Source of the DNA: Burkholderiales bacterium
GTDB taxonomy: Bacteria > Pseudomonadota > Gammaproteobacteria > Burkholderiales > Burkholderiaceae
Assembly: GCA_026225235.1 (NCBI GenBank)
Contig: JAMFSK010000095.1
Coordinates: forward strand, 1 to 64,000
Direction: 5' to 3'
Length of the DNA stretch: 64,000 bases
Positions 1 through 8,688 of the stretch are shown here, piece by piece. The notes under the pieces were generated by a model. It was not told the DNA's origin and did not search any database. It saw only the letters and a list, made by a program, of their open reading frames with translations. Both the position numbers and the translations under genes were made by a program. Position 1 is the stretch's first letter. Every line of letters begins with the position of its first letter.

Positions 1-74
1 CGCTAGGTCTAGGCCGCGCCGATATGGTGGCAGTCGTGCGCGCGCTCGAGGCCCGCACCGGCCTGGAAAAATAA
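1..74 (+). CDS. 3' end of an unidentified gene (partial)
   Basis: An open frame enters from the left edge and ends at TAA 72-74, giving about 23 residues that finish in ALEARTGLEK. The ending (DMVAVVRALEARTGL) resembles the C-terminus of 3-hydroxyisobutyrate/tartronate-semialdehyde dehydrogenase-family oxidoreductases, but so few residues cannot settle it. It lies about 100 bases before the EamA gene on the same strand. Confidence 0.45.
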   Translation, partial: LGLGRADMVAVVRALEARTGLEK

Positions 75-175
75 TCGCGGGGAGTACCGGTCAGAAATAG
101 GTACTCGCACGTGTTGATCGCTCGGCGTGTTGCAATCGTTTCTTGGCGTCTTTGCGAAGAGGAAAGGCAGTAGAC

Positions 176-1057
176 ATGAACGCAATTCAGTTGGTCACGC
201 TTGCCGCAATCTGGGGTGCGTCATTTCTGTTCATGCGAATCGGCGCGCCGGCCTTCGGGGTGGTCCCGTTGATCGCGGTGCGCGTCGGGATCGCGGCGCT
301 ATTGTTGCTGCCCGCACTGCGAAAATCGGACGCCCGCCTGGAATTCAAAGCGCACGCTTGGCCGCTCTTTGTCGTCGGCGTAACCAACTCCGCCGTGCCG
401 TTCTGTTTGTTGACCTACGCCGCGCTCTACGTGACTGCGGGCGTTGACTCCATACTGAATGCGACAACTCCGATGTGGACGGCGGTGCTGGCCTTCTTAT
501 GGTTGAGCGTTCCGCTGAAGAAGGCGCAAGTCGGTGGTTTGCTGATCGGTTTTATTGGTGTCGTCATATTGGCGTGGGACACCATTGGAGAAGGCGGTAA
601 AGGCACGCTGGGCGCAGTCGGCGCAGCGATTGTCGCCACGCTGTCCTATGGGTTCGCCGCTAACTTTTCGAAGCGCAATCTCGGTGCCGTCAGGCCGTGG
701 GTCTCGGCATTCGGTAGCCAACTGTTTGCGGCGATCGTGCTTGCACCGGGGGCGATCCTTTTTTGGCCACACGTGCCGATCGATGTCATGAACTGGACGG
801 CCGTGATCTTGCTTGGCACGCTGTGCACCGCGGTCGCATACATTCTGTACTTTGGTCTGATACGCAACGCGGGCGCTCAATATGCAGCGTCGGTGACTCT
901 TTTGATCCCGGTCTTTGGCGTGGTGTGGGGCGCCCTTTTTCTACACGAGAGCATTTCGCCACGAGCCAGTATCGGGTGTGTGGTGATTCTCCTGGGGCTC
1001 GGATTGACGACCGGCAAAATCAAAGGACGTGTCGGGAGGCTCGCGGGGCCGAAGTAG
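176..1057 (+). CDS. EamA/DMT-family membrane transporter
   Basis: Encodes about 293 residues that are almost entirely hydrophobic, with roughly ten membrane segments arranged as two five-helix EamA repeats. The first repeat begins at LVTLAAIWGASFLFMRIGAP, a typical DMT-superfamily opening, and the second follows GTLGAVGAAIVATLSYGFAAN. Family members export amino acids or other metabolites across the inner membrane; the substrate cannot be read from sequence. ATG 176 is preferred over an in-frame TTG at 143 because an AGGAAAGG stretch sits upstream at about 160-167. It stands alone between a partial gene and the leftward efflux block. Confidence 0.9.
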   Translation: MNAIQLVTLAAIWGASFLFMRIGAPAFGVVPLIAVRVGIAALLLLPALRKSDARLEFKAHAWPLFVVGVTNSAVPFCLLTYAALYVTAGVDSILNATTPMWTAVLAFLWLSVPLKKAQVGGLLIGFIGVVILAWDTIGEGGKGTLGAVGAAIVATLSYGFAANFSKRNLGAVRPWVSAFGSQLFAAIVLAPGAILFWPHVPIDVMNWTAVILLGTLCTAVAYILYFGLIRNAGAQYAASVTLLIPVFGVVWGALFLHESISPRASIGCVVILLGLGLTTGKIKGRVGRLAGPK

Positions 1058-1183
1058 CATGGCGTCGAACCCAGTCGCGCAATGCGACAATCCTCCACTC
1101 GTCCTATCGCCGGGATCGCAAACGCCGCAGTAGGCAAGCCCGGTTGGCCATGATTCCCAAGCCGCTTAGCCCCGAGTGCACAA

Positions 1184-1711
1184 CTAAGCGGGTTGCCACC
1201 CTTTCTTCGCCGCTCTCGCCAGACCTGAGCGCACGACGAGCCGGTGAAACGGTGCGATCAGAAACAAATAGAGATGGCCAAAGAAATTGTGACAGTACAC
1301 AACCGTCGTCGCGACGACTTCGTGTTTGCCGTCCGTCCCGGCGCCGCGCACGAGCAACGAAGTCCTGAAATCGAGGTGAATGTCGTCCTCGCCCAGCACC
1401 AGTTCGAAACGCTCACGCGAGATGACAGGGAAAAAATCGATGCGACTTGCGGACTTGGCGCTCAACTCACTTCGTATTTGTGCCGTCGTCTTGACACCGA
1501 ATGGTGCCACCAGGGCATCTCGACATGCCAGTAGTGCACGAAGCCACAGTGAAAGATCACCGAACACCGCCCGCGCCAGTGAATCGACGTCGAGCGGGGT
1601 GTCAGCGGGCAGCGTGATCGCAAACGAGTCCGCGAGATGCGCCGCCGCATAGAGACCTGCGAGTCCACTTTCGTGTGGCAGGGGAACGGCCCGTACTTTG
1701 TGGCGTGTCAT
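1184..1711 (-). CDS. DUF2867 domain protein
   Basis: About 175 residues. The layout is that of DUF2867 proteins: an N-terminal VRAVPLPHESGLAGLYAAAHLADSF segment, a central region around ISRERFELVLGEDDIHLDFR, and a C-terminal CHNFFGHLYLFLIAPFHRLVV stretch. Function of the family is unknown to me. ATG 1711 is chosen because GGAG lies 9 bases ahead; a TTG at 1726 has no such support. It follows the outer-membrane efflux gene on the same strand after about 130 bases, so it could be a distal member of that operon. Confidence 0.75.
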   Translation of the reverse strand: MTRHKVRAVPLPHESGLAGLYAAAHLADSFAITLPADTPLDVDSLARAVFGDLSLWLRALLACRDALVAPFGVKTTAQIRSELSAKSASRIDFFPVISRERFELVLGEDDIHLDFRTSLLVRGAGTDGKHEVVATTVVYCHNFFGHLYLFLIAPFHRLVVRSGLARAAKKGWQPA

Positions 1712-1839
1712 GACTGATTGCTCCAAAGCCCTTGGGCCAAACTACGAACGCAGCGCAACCGGCAGAGGATATAGGAGTGAGTGGGCAAATGTCCGAGCGG
1801 CCGTATTCCACCGCTGGTCATCTTATTTCACTGCTCTAC

Positions 1840-3381
1840 TTACTCTGTCGCGACCACATCCCAACCCCCACCCAAGGCTTTGTACAGCGAAACCAGGTTG
1901 GTGGTGACCGTGGCCGTGCTATCGGCCAGCTGCTCTTCATTCGTCAGCAGCGTCTTTTGCGCCGTCAACACATCGAGGTAGTTGGAAATGCCTCGGACAT
2001 AGCGCTTGTTCGCTATTTCCAGCGCTCGCCGCGACGCCTGTACGCTTGCATAAAGTTGATCCCGGCGACTCTGCTCTGCCGCATAGCCTGTCAGTGCATC
2101 GTCGACGTCCCTGAATGCCGACAGCACCGTCTTGCGATAATTGATGGCAGCCTCTTGTTGTTGCGCTTCTCTTAGAGCAAGCGTCGCCCTCAACTGACCG
2201 CCTTCGAAGAGCGGAATGGTCAGGCTCGGTCCTGCGCTGTAGCTGCGTGCTCCCCAGCTTCCCAGGTTGGTGAACTGTGTCGCCTGAATCGCAACACTGC
2301 CCGACAAGGTGATTTTCGGGAAAAAGTCAGCTTTGGCGGCACCGATGTTGGCTGTCGCCGCATGCAGCTGCGCTTCCGCTTCGCGAATATCCGGCCGTCG
2401 GTGAGCCAGCTCCGACGGCAATCCGACTGGCACGCGGGGGGGCACCACTGGCGCCGCTGCCTGTGCCATGAGTCGCGCGGTCAGCGCTTGTGGATATTCG
2501 CCCAGCAACAGACCGATCGCATTGATGTACTGGGCCTGCTGCTGTTCGTCTTGCGGGATATCTGCAGCAGTCGATGCCGCCTGGCTTTGCGCGTTGGCCA
2601 CATCGAGGTCAGTCGCGAGCCCGTGCTGCGCACGGTTTTCGGTCAACTGCACGGTGCGCTGCGCGTAGGCCAGGTTTTCCCGGGTGATCCTGAGCTTCTC
2701 CTGCATGCCCCGCAGGTCGAGATAGTCACGCGCGACTTCGGCCGCCGTCGACACCACCACGTCATGCTGTGAGTACTCTTGAGCTTCAGCGGTGGCACTC
2801 GCATTCTCGGTGGTGCGCCGTACGCGGCCCCACAGGTCGAGTTCCCACGAGGCATCGAATCCATACTGATACAGATTGAACGGCGGCAGGACGCTCGACG
2901 CCGCACTCTGGGTCGGGATGCCCCCCTGCCTGCCGCCAAGACCATTCGTGCCGGTGCCAGGGGTCGAAGAAGCGCCTCCGCTGCCAAGCAGACCGATGAC
3001 GCCGTCAGCACTCTGCAGTTCCCGGGTATACGACGCGTTGCCATCGAGCGTCGGGAATTCCGCCGCCTTCGATTGCCCCAGTTGCGCCCGGGATTCGGCC
3101 AGCCGCGCTGCGGCTACTTTGATGTCCAGGTTATTGCGGATCGCCTGCGTGACCAGTTCGGTCAGCAGCGGATCGCCAAAACTATTCCACCACGCGGGGT
3201 CGATCGGCTCGGCGACAGTGACAGAAGAAGTCGCGGTCGCGGCAGCCGTGCCACCCCATTGGTCTGGCGCTGCCATCGCGGGGCCCTTGAAGTCGGGTCC
3301 CATTGTGCAGGCGGTCATACCCAGCGACATGCCGGTGGCGACCACGCAGACCAGGAGAAGCGATCGATATTCAGTGCGCAT
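1840..3381 (-). CDS. efflux outer-membrane lipoprotein (NodT/OprM type)
   Basis: About 513 residues, the usual length for NodT-family outer-membrane factors. A signal peptide ends in a lipobox, SLGMTAC, with Cys25 as the lipidation site, followed by the TMGPDF motif common at the mature start. Two OEP repeats follow. The repeat signature ELAHRRPDIREAEAQLHAATANIG at about 325-350 is typical. It forms the trimeric outer-membrane channel of a tripartite pump with the MFS transporter and adaptor encoded just upstream. Its ATG overlaps the end of the MFS gene by 11 bases, which indicates translational coupling. Confidence 0.95.
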   Translation of the reverse strand: MRTEYRSLLLVCVVATGMSLGMTACTMGPDFKGPAMAAPDQWGGTAAATATSSVTVAEPIDPAWWNSFGDPLLTELVTQAIRNNLDIKVAAARLAESRAQLGQSKAAEFPTLDGNASYTRELQSADGVIGLLGSGGASSTPGTGTNGLGGRQGGIPTQSAASSVLPPFNLYQYGFDASWELDLWGRVRRTTENASATAEAQEYSQHDVVVSTAAEVARDYLDLRGMQEKLRITRENLAYAQRTVQLTENRAQHGLATDLDVANAQSQAASTAADIPQDEQQQAQYINAIGLLLGEYPQALTARLMAQAAAPVVPPRVPVGLPSELAHRRPDIREAEAQLHAATANIGAAKADFFPKITLSGSVAIQATQFTNLGSWGARSYSAGPSLTIPLFEGGQLRATLALREAQQQEAAINYRKTVLSAFRDVDDALTGYAAEQSRRDQLYASVQASRRALEIANKRYVRGISNYLDVLTAQKTLLTNEEQLADSTATVTTNLVSLYKALGGGWDVVATE

Positions 3382-4906
3382 TGATCTGGGCTCCCTTCTG
3401 CAGCTTGGGTAAAAAAATACAAATCGGACAGAGCACCAGTGCGATGCAGCCCAGCATGATGAACACGTCGAGGTAACTCATGACGGATGCCTGTTGCTCG
3501 ACCGTCGATGCGATCGAACCGAGCGCGGTGGCAAAGCCGTTGTAGGGCGTGATGTGTTCGGCGAGGCGCGCATGGTGAAACTGTTCGCGCCACGCGAGCT
3601 GGGTGGTTACCAGAGACACGCCGAAGCTGCCTCCCAGATTGCGCATCATGTTGATCAACGCCGACGCGTTATTGTTTTCTTTTGGCGGTATGCCAATGAA
3701 CTGAACGGCGGACAGAGGGATGAACAGAAACGGCAGCCATATCACCTGATAGAGTCGCGACAGCGAGATGTCCCAGAACCCGACGTTAAGATCCAGCCCG
3801 GAAGCGTGGAAGAGTGCGATGCCGGTGCCTGCAAGCGACATCATGACGAGCCATTTGGGCTGGAATACGCGTCCCGTCACAATGCCCGCGACCGGCATGA
3901 AAATCAGTGTGATCAGACCACCCAACCCGAGTGTCAGCCCCGCATTCGTTGCATCATAGCCAAGCAGAACCTGAGTGAACTGCGGCAGAATCTGCGTTGT
4001 GCTGTTGATGATGAAACCGAACGCGAACATGACGCTGCAGCTGATCGCGAAGGCGCTCGACTTGAACAATCGCAGATTCACGATGGGCTGTTTGACTCTG
4101 AATTCCCAGAACACGAGCACGAGTAGCGACACGGCCGATATACCGGCCAACCAGCAGATGAACGGAGATGAAAAACCGTCGTTACGTTCGAACTTGTCGA
4201 GCAGGATCTGCAGGCACCCGAAGCCCACCGCGATCAGTGCAAAGCCAAAATAGTCGATGCGGAGTCCCTTCGAGAGCAACGCCTTGCGCTCCTCCTTCAC
4301 AAGCTTGCTGTCGCTGACGAACATGCCCGTGAGTACGAGTGACAGGACACCGACCGGGAAGTTGATCAGGAACACCCAGTGCCACGAATAGTTCTCGGTG
4401 ATCCAGCCACCGAGCATCGGGCCGATGGCCGGCGCCGTGACGACGGTGAGGCCATACAGCGCGAAGGCCATCGCGCGTTTCTCTGGGGTGAAGGTATCGG
4501 CAAAAATACTCTGCTCGACCGGTGCAAGCCCACCGCCGCCGAAACCCTGAAGCACGCGGAAGACAATCATCAGAGGGAGAGACGTTGCAAACCCGCAAGC
4601 CACGGAACTGACCGTGAAGATGAGCACGCAAATCATGTAAAAGCGCTTGCGCCCCACCACATTGGCGAGCCATCCACTGATCGGGAGCACGATGGCGTTG
4701 CTCACCAGATAGCTGGTTGTGATGTAGGTACTCTGGTCCTGGCTTGCGCCTAGGCCACCGGCAATGTGTCTGAGCGCGACGTTTGCAATGGTGGTGTCGA
4801 GCACTTCCATGAAAGTGGCAATCGACACGATCACCGCAATCAGCCAAGGGTTGTAGGAGCCGGCGGCCGACCGGGGAAGTGAGGCCTGAGTGTCAGTCAT
4901 GGTCAT
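3371..4906 (-). CDS. emrB: DHA2-family MFS drug exporter (EmrB-like)
   Basis: About 511 residues with 14 predicted membrane segments, the DHA2 (EmrB/QacA) pattern. Seen motifs are LDTTIANVALRHIAGGLGAS in the first helix, the motif A-like LANVVGRKRFYMICVLIFT, and motif C, APAIGPMLGGWITE. It would exchange protons for hydrophobic compounds and deliver them to the adaptor. ATG 4906 overlaps the adaptor stop in ATGA, so an upstream in-frame extension to 4963 is rejected. Second gene of a three-gene efflux operon. Confidence 0.95.
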   Translation of the reverse strand: MTMTDTQASLPRSAAGSYNPWLIAVIVSIATFMEVLDTTIANVALRHIAGGLGASQDQSTYITTSYLVSNAIVLPISGWLANVVGRKRFYMICVLIFTVSSVACGFATSLPLMIVFRVLQGFGGGGLAPVEQSIFADTFTPEKRAMAFALYGLTVVTAPAIGPMLGGWITENYSWHWVFLINFPVGVLSLVLTGMFVSDSKLVKEERKALLSKGLRIDYFGFALIAVGFGCLQILLDKFERNDGFSSPFICWLAGISAVSLLVLVFWEFRVKQPIVNLRLFKSSAFAISCSVMFAFGFIINSTTQILPQFTQVLLGYDATNAGLTLGLGGLITLIFMPVAGIVTGRVFQPKWLVMMSLAGTGIALFHASGLDLNVGFWDISLSRLYQVIWLPFLFIPLSAVQFIGIPPKENNNASALINMMRNLGGSFGVSLVTTQLAWREQFHHARLAEHITPYNGFATALGSIASTVEQQASVMSYLDVFIMLGCIALVLCPICIFLPKLQKGAQINAH

Positions 4907-6006
4907 TGCACGGTGACACGCGGGCTCACTGATAGCCCGGGCGCCAGCGGCAGGTCGCGCCAATCATTGCCATCGAAAACGATCTTCACAGGCAGACGCT
5001 GGACCACCTTCACATAGTTACCCGTTGCGTTTTCAGCGGGCAGGCTGCTGAAAACCGATCCCGTACCGCGCTGCAGACTTTCAATGTGCGCATGCAGGAC
5101 CTTGTCGGGATAGGCGTCCACCACGACGTCGACCGGTTGGCCTACTTTCATGTGGACGAGTTGCGTTTCCTTGAAGTTGGCCGTCACCCACATCTCGTCG
5201 GGAACCACTGCAACCAGCGCTTGACCTGGCGTGACGTAGTTACCCAGATTCACCGTTCTTCGCGTAATCTTGCCCGCCTGGGGCGCCACTACTTCGGTAT
5301 AGCTCAGTTGCAGTTTCGCGTTATCGACATCTGCATGCACCTGATGTACCGACGCTTCGGCCGCATCAATCTTGGTCCGTTGCGACACGATCTGCGCCTG
5401 ACCGGCCTCGACGGCCTGATTAGCACTGTCGACCTTGGCCAGCGAGCTCTTGGCCGTCGCCTGACTTTGCTCGAGTTGTTGGCGCGTGATGGCCGCCGGA
5501 TCGGTACCTAAAAAGCGTGCGAGGTCCTGCTTTGCCTGCACGAGATCGGCCTCGGCCACGCGTACCTGGGCCTGCTGCTGCGCGAGGTTGGCGATCTGCA
5601 CGATGAGATCGGCGCGCGCCTGCGCAACCTGCGCGATGGCATTCGCTTCCTGCGCTTCGGACTGTTCGAGCTTGACTTGATAGTCGCGCGGATCGATCCG
5701 CAGAATGGACTGACCTTTCTCGACATGCTGATTGTCTGCAACCAGCAGTTCGATCACGCGCCCGTCGATCTGCGAGGCGATCTGACTTTGATTGCTGTCG
5801 ATAAAGGCATCATCGGTGCTTTCATAATGCCTGCTATGCAGCCAGTACAACACGCCTGCCACCACCACCATGGTCAGCAAGGTCGCGCCAAGCAGCATGT
5901 TTAGACGCTTGCGCTCCGGGCTGACAGGAGCCTTGTCAGCAGGCTCCGCGTGTTCTGTGTCCCGCGCCTCAGACGGCGTCTGCTTGTCGCTTTCACTACC
6001 GGCCAT
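4903..6006 (-). CDS. emrA: EmrA-family membrane-fusion protein (HlyD)
   Basis: About 367 residues. A charged cytoplasmic tail is followed by one membrane segment (LLGATLLTMVVVAGVLYWL, about 35-55), a split biotinyl-lipoyl domain (IDGRVIELLVADNQHVEKGQ, later VVAPQAGKITRRTVNLGNYV), a long Ala/Gln-rich coiled-coil hairpin, and a beta-barrel domain near VTANFKETQLVHM. This is the periplasmic adaptor of the pump. ATG 6006 has CTGGAG 7 bases ahead. The in-frame ATG at 6039 has no Shine-Dalgarno sequence and directly abuts the operator, so I do not use it. First gene of the operon, divergent from the TetR gene. Confidence 0.94.
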   Translation of the reverse strand: MAGSESDKQTPSEARDTEHAEPADKAPVSPERKRLNMLLGATLLTMVVVAGVLYWLHSRHYESTDDAFIDSNQSQIASQIDGRVIELLVADNQHVEKGQSILRIDPRDYQVKLEQSEAQEANAIAQVAQARADLIVQIANLAQQQAQVRVAEADLVQAKQDLARFLGTDPAAITRQQLEQSQATAKSSLAKVDSANQAVEAGQAQIVSQRTKIDAAEASVHQVHADVDNAKLQLSYTEVVAPQAGKITRRTVNLGNYVTPGQALVAVVPDEMWVTANFKETQLVHMKVGQPVDVVVDAYPDKVLHAHIESLQRGTGSVFSSLPAENATGNYVKVVQRLPVKIVFDGNDWRDLPLAPGLSVSPRVTVQ

Positions 6007-6041
6007 CGGTTTCTCCAGAGATTTGGCAAAAAACATCATAC

Positions 6042-6068
6042 AATAGAACGGAACGGTACCGTTCTATT
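6042..6068. promoter_or_regulatory. palindromic operator between emrA and tetR-type gene
   Basis: Two nested inverted repeats are visible. AATAGAAC at 6042-6049 pairs with GTTCTATT at 6061-6068, and GAACGGTACCGTTC at 6051-6064 is a perfect 14-base palindrome. The centres are offset by about 2.5 bases, so GAACG is also repeated directly. Its place between the divergent regulator and pump operon fits a TetR-type operator repressing both; the binding itself is inferred. Confidence 0.7.
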
Positions 6069-6117
6069 AAATAAAAAAGCTGTGATAACTTGAGCGCCAT
6101 CTTTCTCGGCAGGCAGC

Positions 6118-6831
6118 ATGATGAAACGCGGTTCCAGTAGCAGCGATGACCCGACGGGCTTCTCGCTCAAGATGACGTTTTGCCCACGCAAGGGCCGGCC
6201 GTCCGCGTCGATGGCGGGCGAGGTCGAAGAGCGAATCCTCGATGCCGCAACGGCGGTGTTTGTTGAGTACGGGTTTGCGGGCGCATCGCTGGAGCGAATT
6301 GCCGATCGGGCGTCCGCCAGCAAGGCCACGCTATATAGCCGCTACGCAAACAAAGAAGTGCTTTTTTCAGAAGTGGTGAAACGAAACGTGGAGCGCAGTA
6401 TGCGGCTCATGCAGGAGACCCCACCATCCGATTCATTGCTGGAAAAGCTAACCTTCGCCACCCGGACGCTCGTCACGCGCTTGTTGAGCGACGAAGTCGT
6501 CGGACTGACCAGGATGGTGGTGGCGGATGCGCCAAGATTTCCGTCGCTTGCCCAAATGACGCATGAGGCGGGGCGCTTGCGCGCGATTGGAGCGGTCTCG
6601 GTGGTGATCGCAGAGCATTCGCGGCAGCCGCGAGATGCGAGCACCGGAGAGGCGATCAAACTCAATGCTCGCACCTTGGCGACGCAAATCCTGGATTCCA
6701 TCGTGGCGCCGCTCTTGATGAGGGCAATGCTGGGGCAAGAGCTCGCAGTGGTGCGCGGCGAGATACGCTCGCATGTCGATCAGACGTTGGCTGTCTTCGT
6801 GGCTGCGAAAGCACTCGACCCGTTTCTGTGA
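6118..6831 (+). CDS. TetR/AcrR-family repressor of the adjacent efflux operon
   Basis: About 237 residues. The N-terminal TetR domain is clear from EERILDAATAVFVEYGFAGA and the recognition helix SKATLYSRYANKEVLFSEVV. The N-terminal tail before it (about 30 residues) is longer than usual, so translation could instead start at the in-frame ATG at 6172. The C-terminal half is a helical ligand domain of the AcrR-C type. Divergent from emrA with the palindrome at 6042-6068 between them, so autorepression plus control of the pump is the natural reading. Confidence 0.92.
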   Translation: MMKRGSSSSDDPTGFSLKMTFCPRKGRPSASMAGEVEERILDAATAVFVEYGFAGASLERIADRASASKATLYSRYANKEVLFSEVVKRNVERSMRLMQETPPSDSLLEKLTFATRTLVTRLLSDEVVGLTRMVVADAPRFPSLAQMTHEAGRLRAIGAVSVVIAEHSRQPRDASTGEAIKLNARTLATQILDSIVAPLLMRAMLGQELAVVRGEIRSHVDQTLAVFVAAKALDPFL

Positions 6832-6923
6832 GCCTGTCGCTGTTATGCGCGAGCAGAACCCGGCTCCTCCTCGGGATCAGTTCGATCGCCGCTGGGCACG
6901 GCGAAGCGTCATATAGCGTCCAT

Positions 6924-7352
6924 CTACTTCTTGTCCCAGATGACCAGATTCTTGTCTTGGGTATCGGCGACGAAAATGGCCAACAATTTCGCTGGCGCAG
7001 AAGTGCTCACATTCTCGCTGACGGTGTGATGAACACCGGGCGCTTCGATCCAATGCTCGCCGGCGCTATAAACGCGGGATTCACCCTTGTTTACCTGACT
7101 GCGGATTTGGCCCTGGAGTACATAGCCAACAACAAAAGCCTGTCCATGACGGTGCGGGATGGACTTTGCGCCGGGCGGGTAGTCGACGATGATCGCGGTG
7201 ATGGTCTTGCCGGGCACGTTAGGAAGCGCTTGCGCGAATGCTGGCGTGATCGTCTCGCGCACCGGTTCTTTGTCTTGTGCGAATGCAGCGGTTGGAGAGA
7301 GGGCTATCGATGCCATCAAGGCGGCAGATGAGACAAGCGATTTGATCGTCAT
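6924..7352 (-). CDS. secreted cupin-domain protein
   Basis: About 142 residues. A cleavable signal peptide (hydrophobic ALMASIALSP, likely cut after AFA at residue 25) precedes a single cupin barrel. Cupin motif 1 is recognisable around YPPGAKSIPHRHGQAFVVGY, with both metal-binding His residues, and motif 2 near GEHWIEAPGVHHTVSENVS. Such proteins bind a metal, but the substrate is unknown. ATG 7352 has GGAG upstream; a longer frame to 7610 lies in the MDR gene and is a shadow. It is downstream of the MDR oxidoreductase gene on the same strand. Confidence 0.88.
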   Translation of the reverse strand: MTIKSLVSSAALMASIALSPTAAFAQDKEPVRETITPAFAQALPNVPGKTITAIIVDYPPGAKSIPHRHGQAFVVGYVLQGQIRSQVNKGESRVYSAGEHWIEAPGVHHTVSENVSTSAPAKLLAIFVADTQDKNLVIWDKK

Positions 7353-7428
7353 GTGGCAATCTCCGATTATGTGCATCGTCTGCTGTGCACGAGATAGTGG
7401 ACCATGGAATTTTCCATCGGTGCCAACG

Positions 7429-8436
7429 TCATGGTACGAGCACGATCTTCCCGGGCGCGTGCTTCCGACCTTCGAGCATTTCATGGGCGAGCTGCGCTTG
7501 CGACAACGGCAGAAGCTCCCCAACACGTGTCCGAAGCGCTCCGATCTCGAGTAATTCCGAGAGTGCGAGGAGCGTTGAAGTCGTGACCGCGACCAGCATG
7601 AAATTTGCACTTATCTTGGCCGTCGCGGCGCGTTCGGCGTTCGGTTCGGCCACCGCCGACACTACTCTGCCCCCAGGTTTGACGGTTTCAAACGAACGGT
7701 CAAGCGTTTCCCCTCCGACGAGGTCGACCACGACATCAATCGAATGTCGGAATTTGGCGAAAGTTTGTTCGCGTGGATCCATTGCCTGATCTGCGCCAAG
7801 AGACATGACAAAATCCGTATCCCGGCGAGACGCACCTGCCAAAACATAGGCGCCGGCGCGGTGGGCGAGCTGAACGGCAAAAGCGCCGACGCTCCCGGCG
7901 CCCCCTAATACGAGCACTCGATCGCCTTTTTTCACGTGCGCCTGCTCGAAGAGCATTTGCCAAGCCGTGACCGCTATAACAGGCACGGACGCGGCTTCCT
8001 CGAAGCTCAGCGCGGTAGGCTTTCGAGCCACCATGCCAGCGTTCGCAATCGCGTATTCAGCATACCCGTCTGTGAATCTCGGGTTGGTTACGCCGAATAT
8101 TTCGTCTCCCGAGAAGAGTCCTTTCACACCGTCACCTACGAGTACCACTGTTCCGGCAATGTCCGAGCCCAATGTCAGGGGGAGTGGTTGGGGTAAGACG
8201 CTGTTGCCCGCGCGGATCCACGCATCCCATGGCCCGACTCCGGCTGCGGCAATACGCACCACTATCTGATCGGGTGCCGGACGCACAAACGAGACGTCCC
8301 GATAGTGCATTGCCTCAATGCCGCCGAATCCATCGATCTGGACGGCCTTGAAAAATTTAGGAAGTGTCGAACGTACCGAATCCATGGTTGATGGTTCCAG
8401 AGGAAAGGGTTTGAAAATTTTTGGGAGGTCTTCCAT
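7429..8436 (-). CDS. zinc-independent MDR oxidoreductase (quinone reductase-like)
   Basis: About 335 residues from ATG 8436, which has AAGGGG 9 bases upstream; ATG 8385 is an alternative that removes 17 residues. The GroES-like N-terminal domain opens with FKAVQIDGFGGIEAMHYRDV. The NADPH-binding Rossmann motif is LVLGGAGSVGAFAVQLA. There is no cysteine cluster for structural zinc, so it fits the NADP-dependent quinone reductase/enoyl reductase branch. It precedes the cupin gene by about 76 bases on the same strand, so they may be one transcript. Confidence 0.9.
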   Translation of the reverse strand: MEDLPKIFKPFPLEPSTMDSVRSTLPKFFKAVQIDGFGGIEAMHYRDVSFVRPAPDQIVVRIAAAGVGPWDAWIRAGNSVLPQPLPLTLGSDIAGTVVLVGDGVKGLFSGDEIFGVTNPRFTDGYAEYAIANAGMVARKPTALSFEEAASVPVIAVTAWQMLFEQAHVKKGDRVLVLGGAGSVGAFAVQLAHRAGAYVLAGASRRDTDFVMSLGADQAMDPREQTFAKFRHSIDVVVDLVGGETLDRSFETVKPGGRVVSAVAEPNAERAATAKISANFMLVAVTTSTLLALSELLEIGALRTRVGELLPLSQAQLAHEMLEGRKHAPGKIVLVP

Positions 8437-8688
8437 CACGGGCAACCCCTTGCATACAGGCCGAATATAGTCGAATGAGTCGCCGCCGCTCAAAGAACCA
8501 CGAGGGTGCAAACAGTTCGTGCCTCAGTGGATATTGCGGTGGCCGGTAGGAGCCCGGTTTCGCGTTTTGGTTGGTGTTTGGCCCCGCGACCCTCTCGGCT
8601 GAACCTCGTTGCGCGCCGCGAATGCCCGTGCGACGATGCGAGTCTCTCAGCCCATAACCCCATGCCAGGCGGGACCACCGGGACTTAA

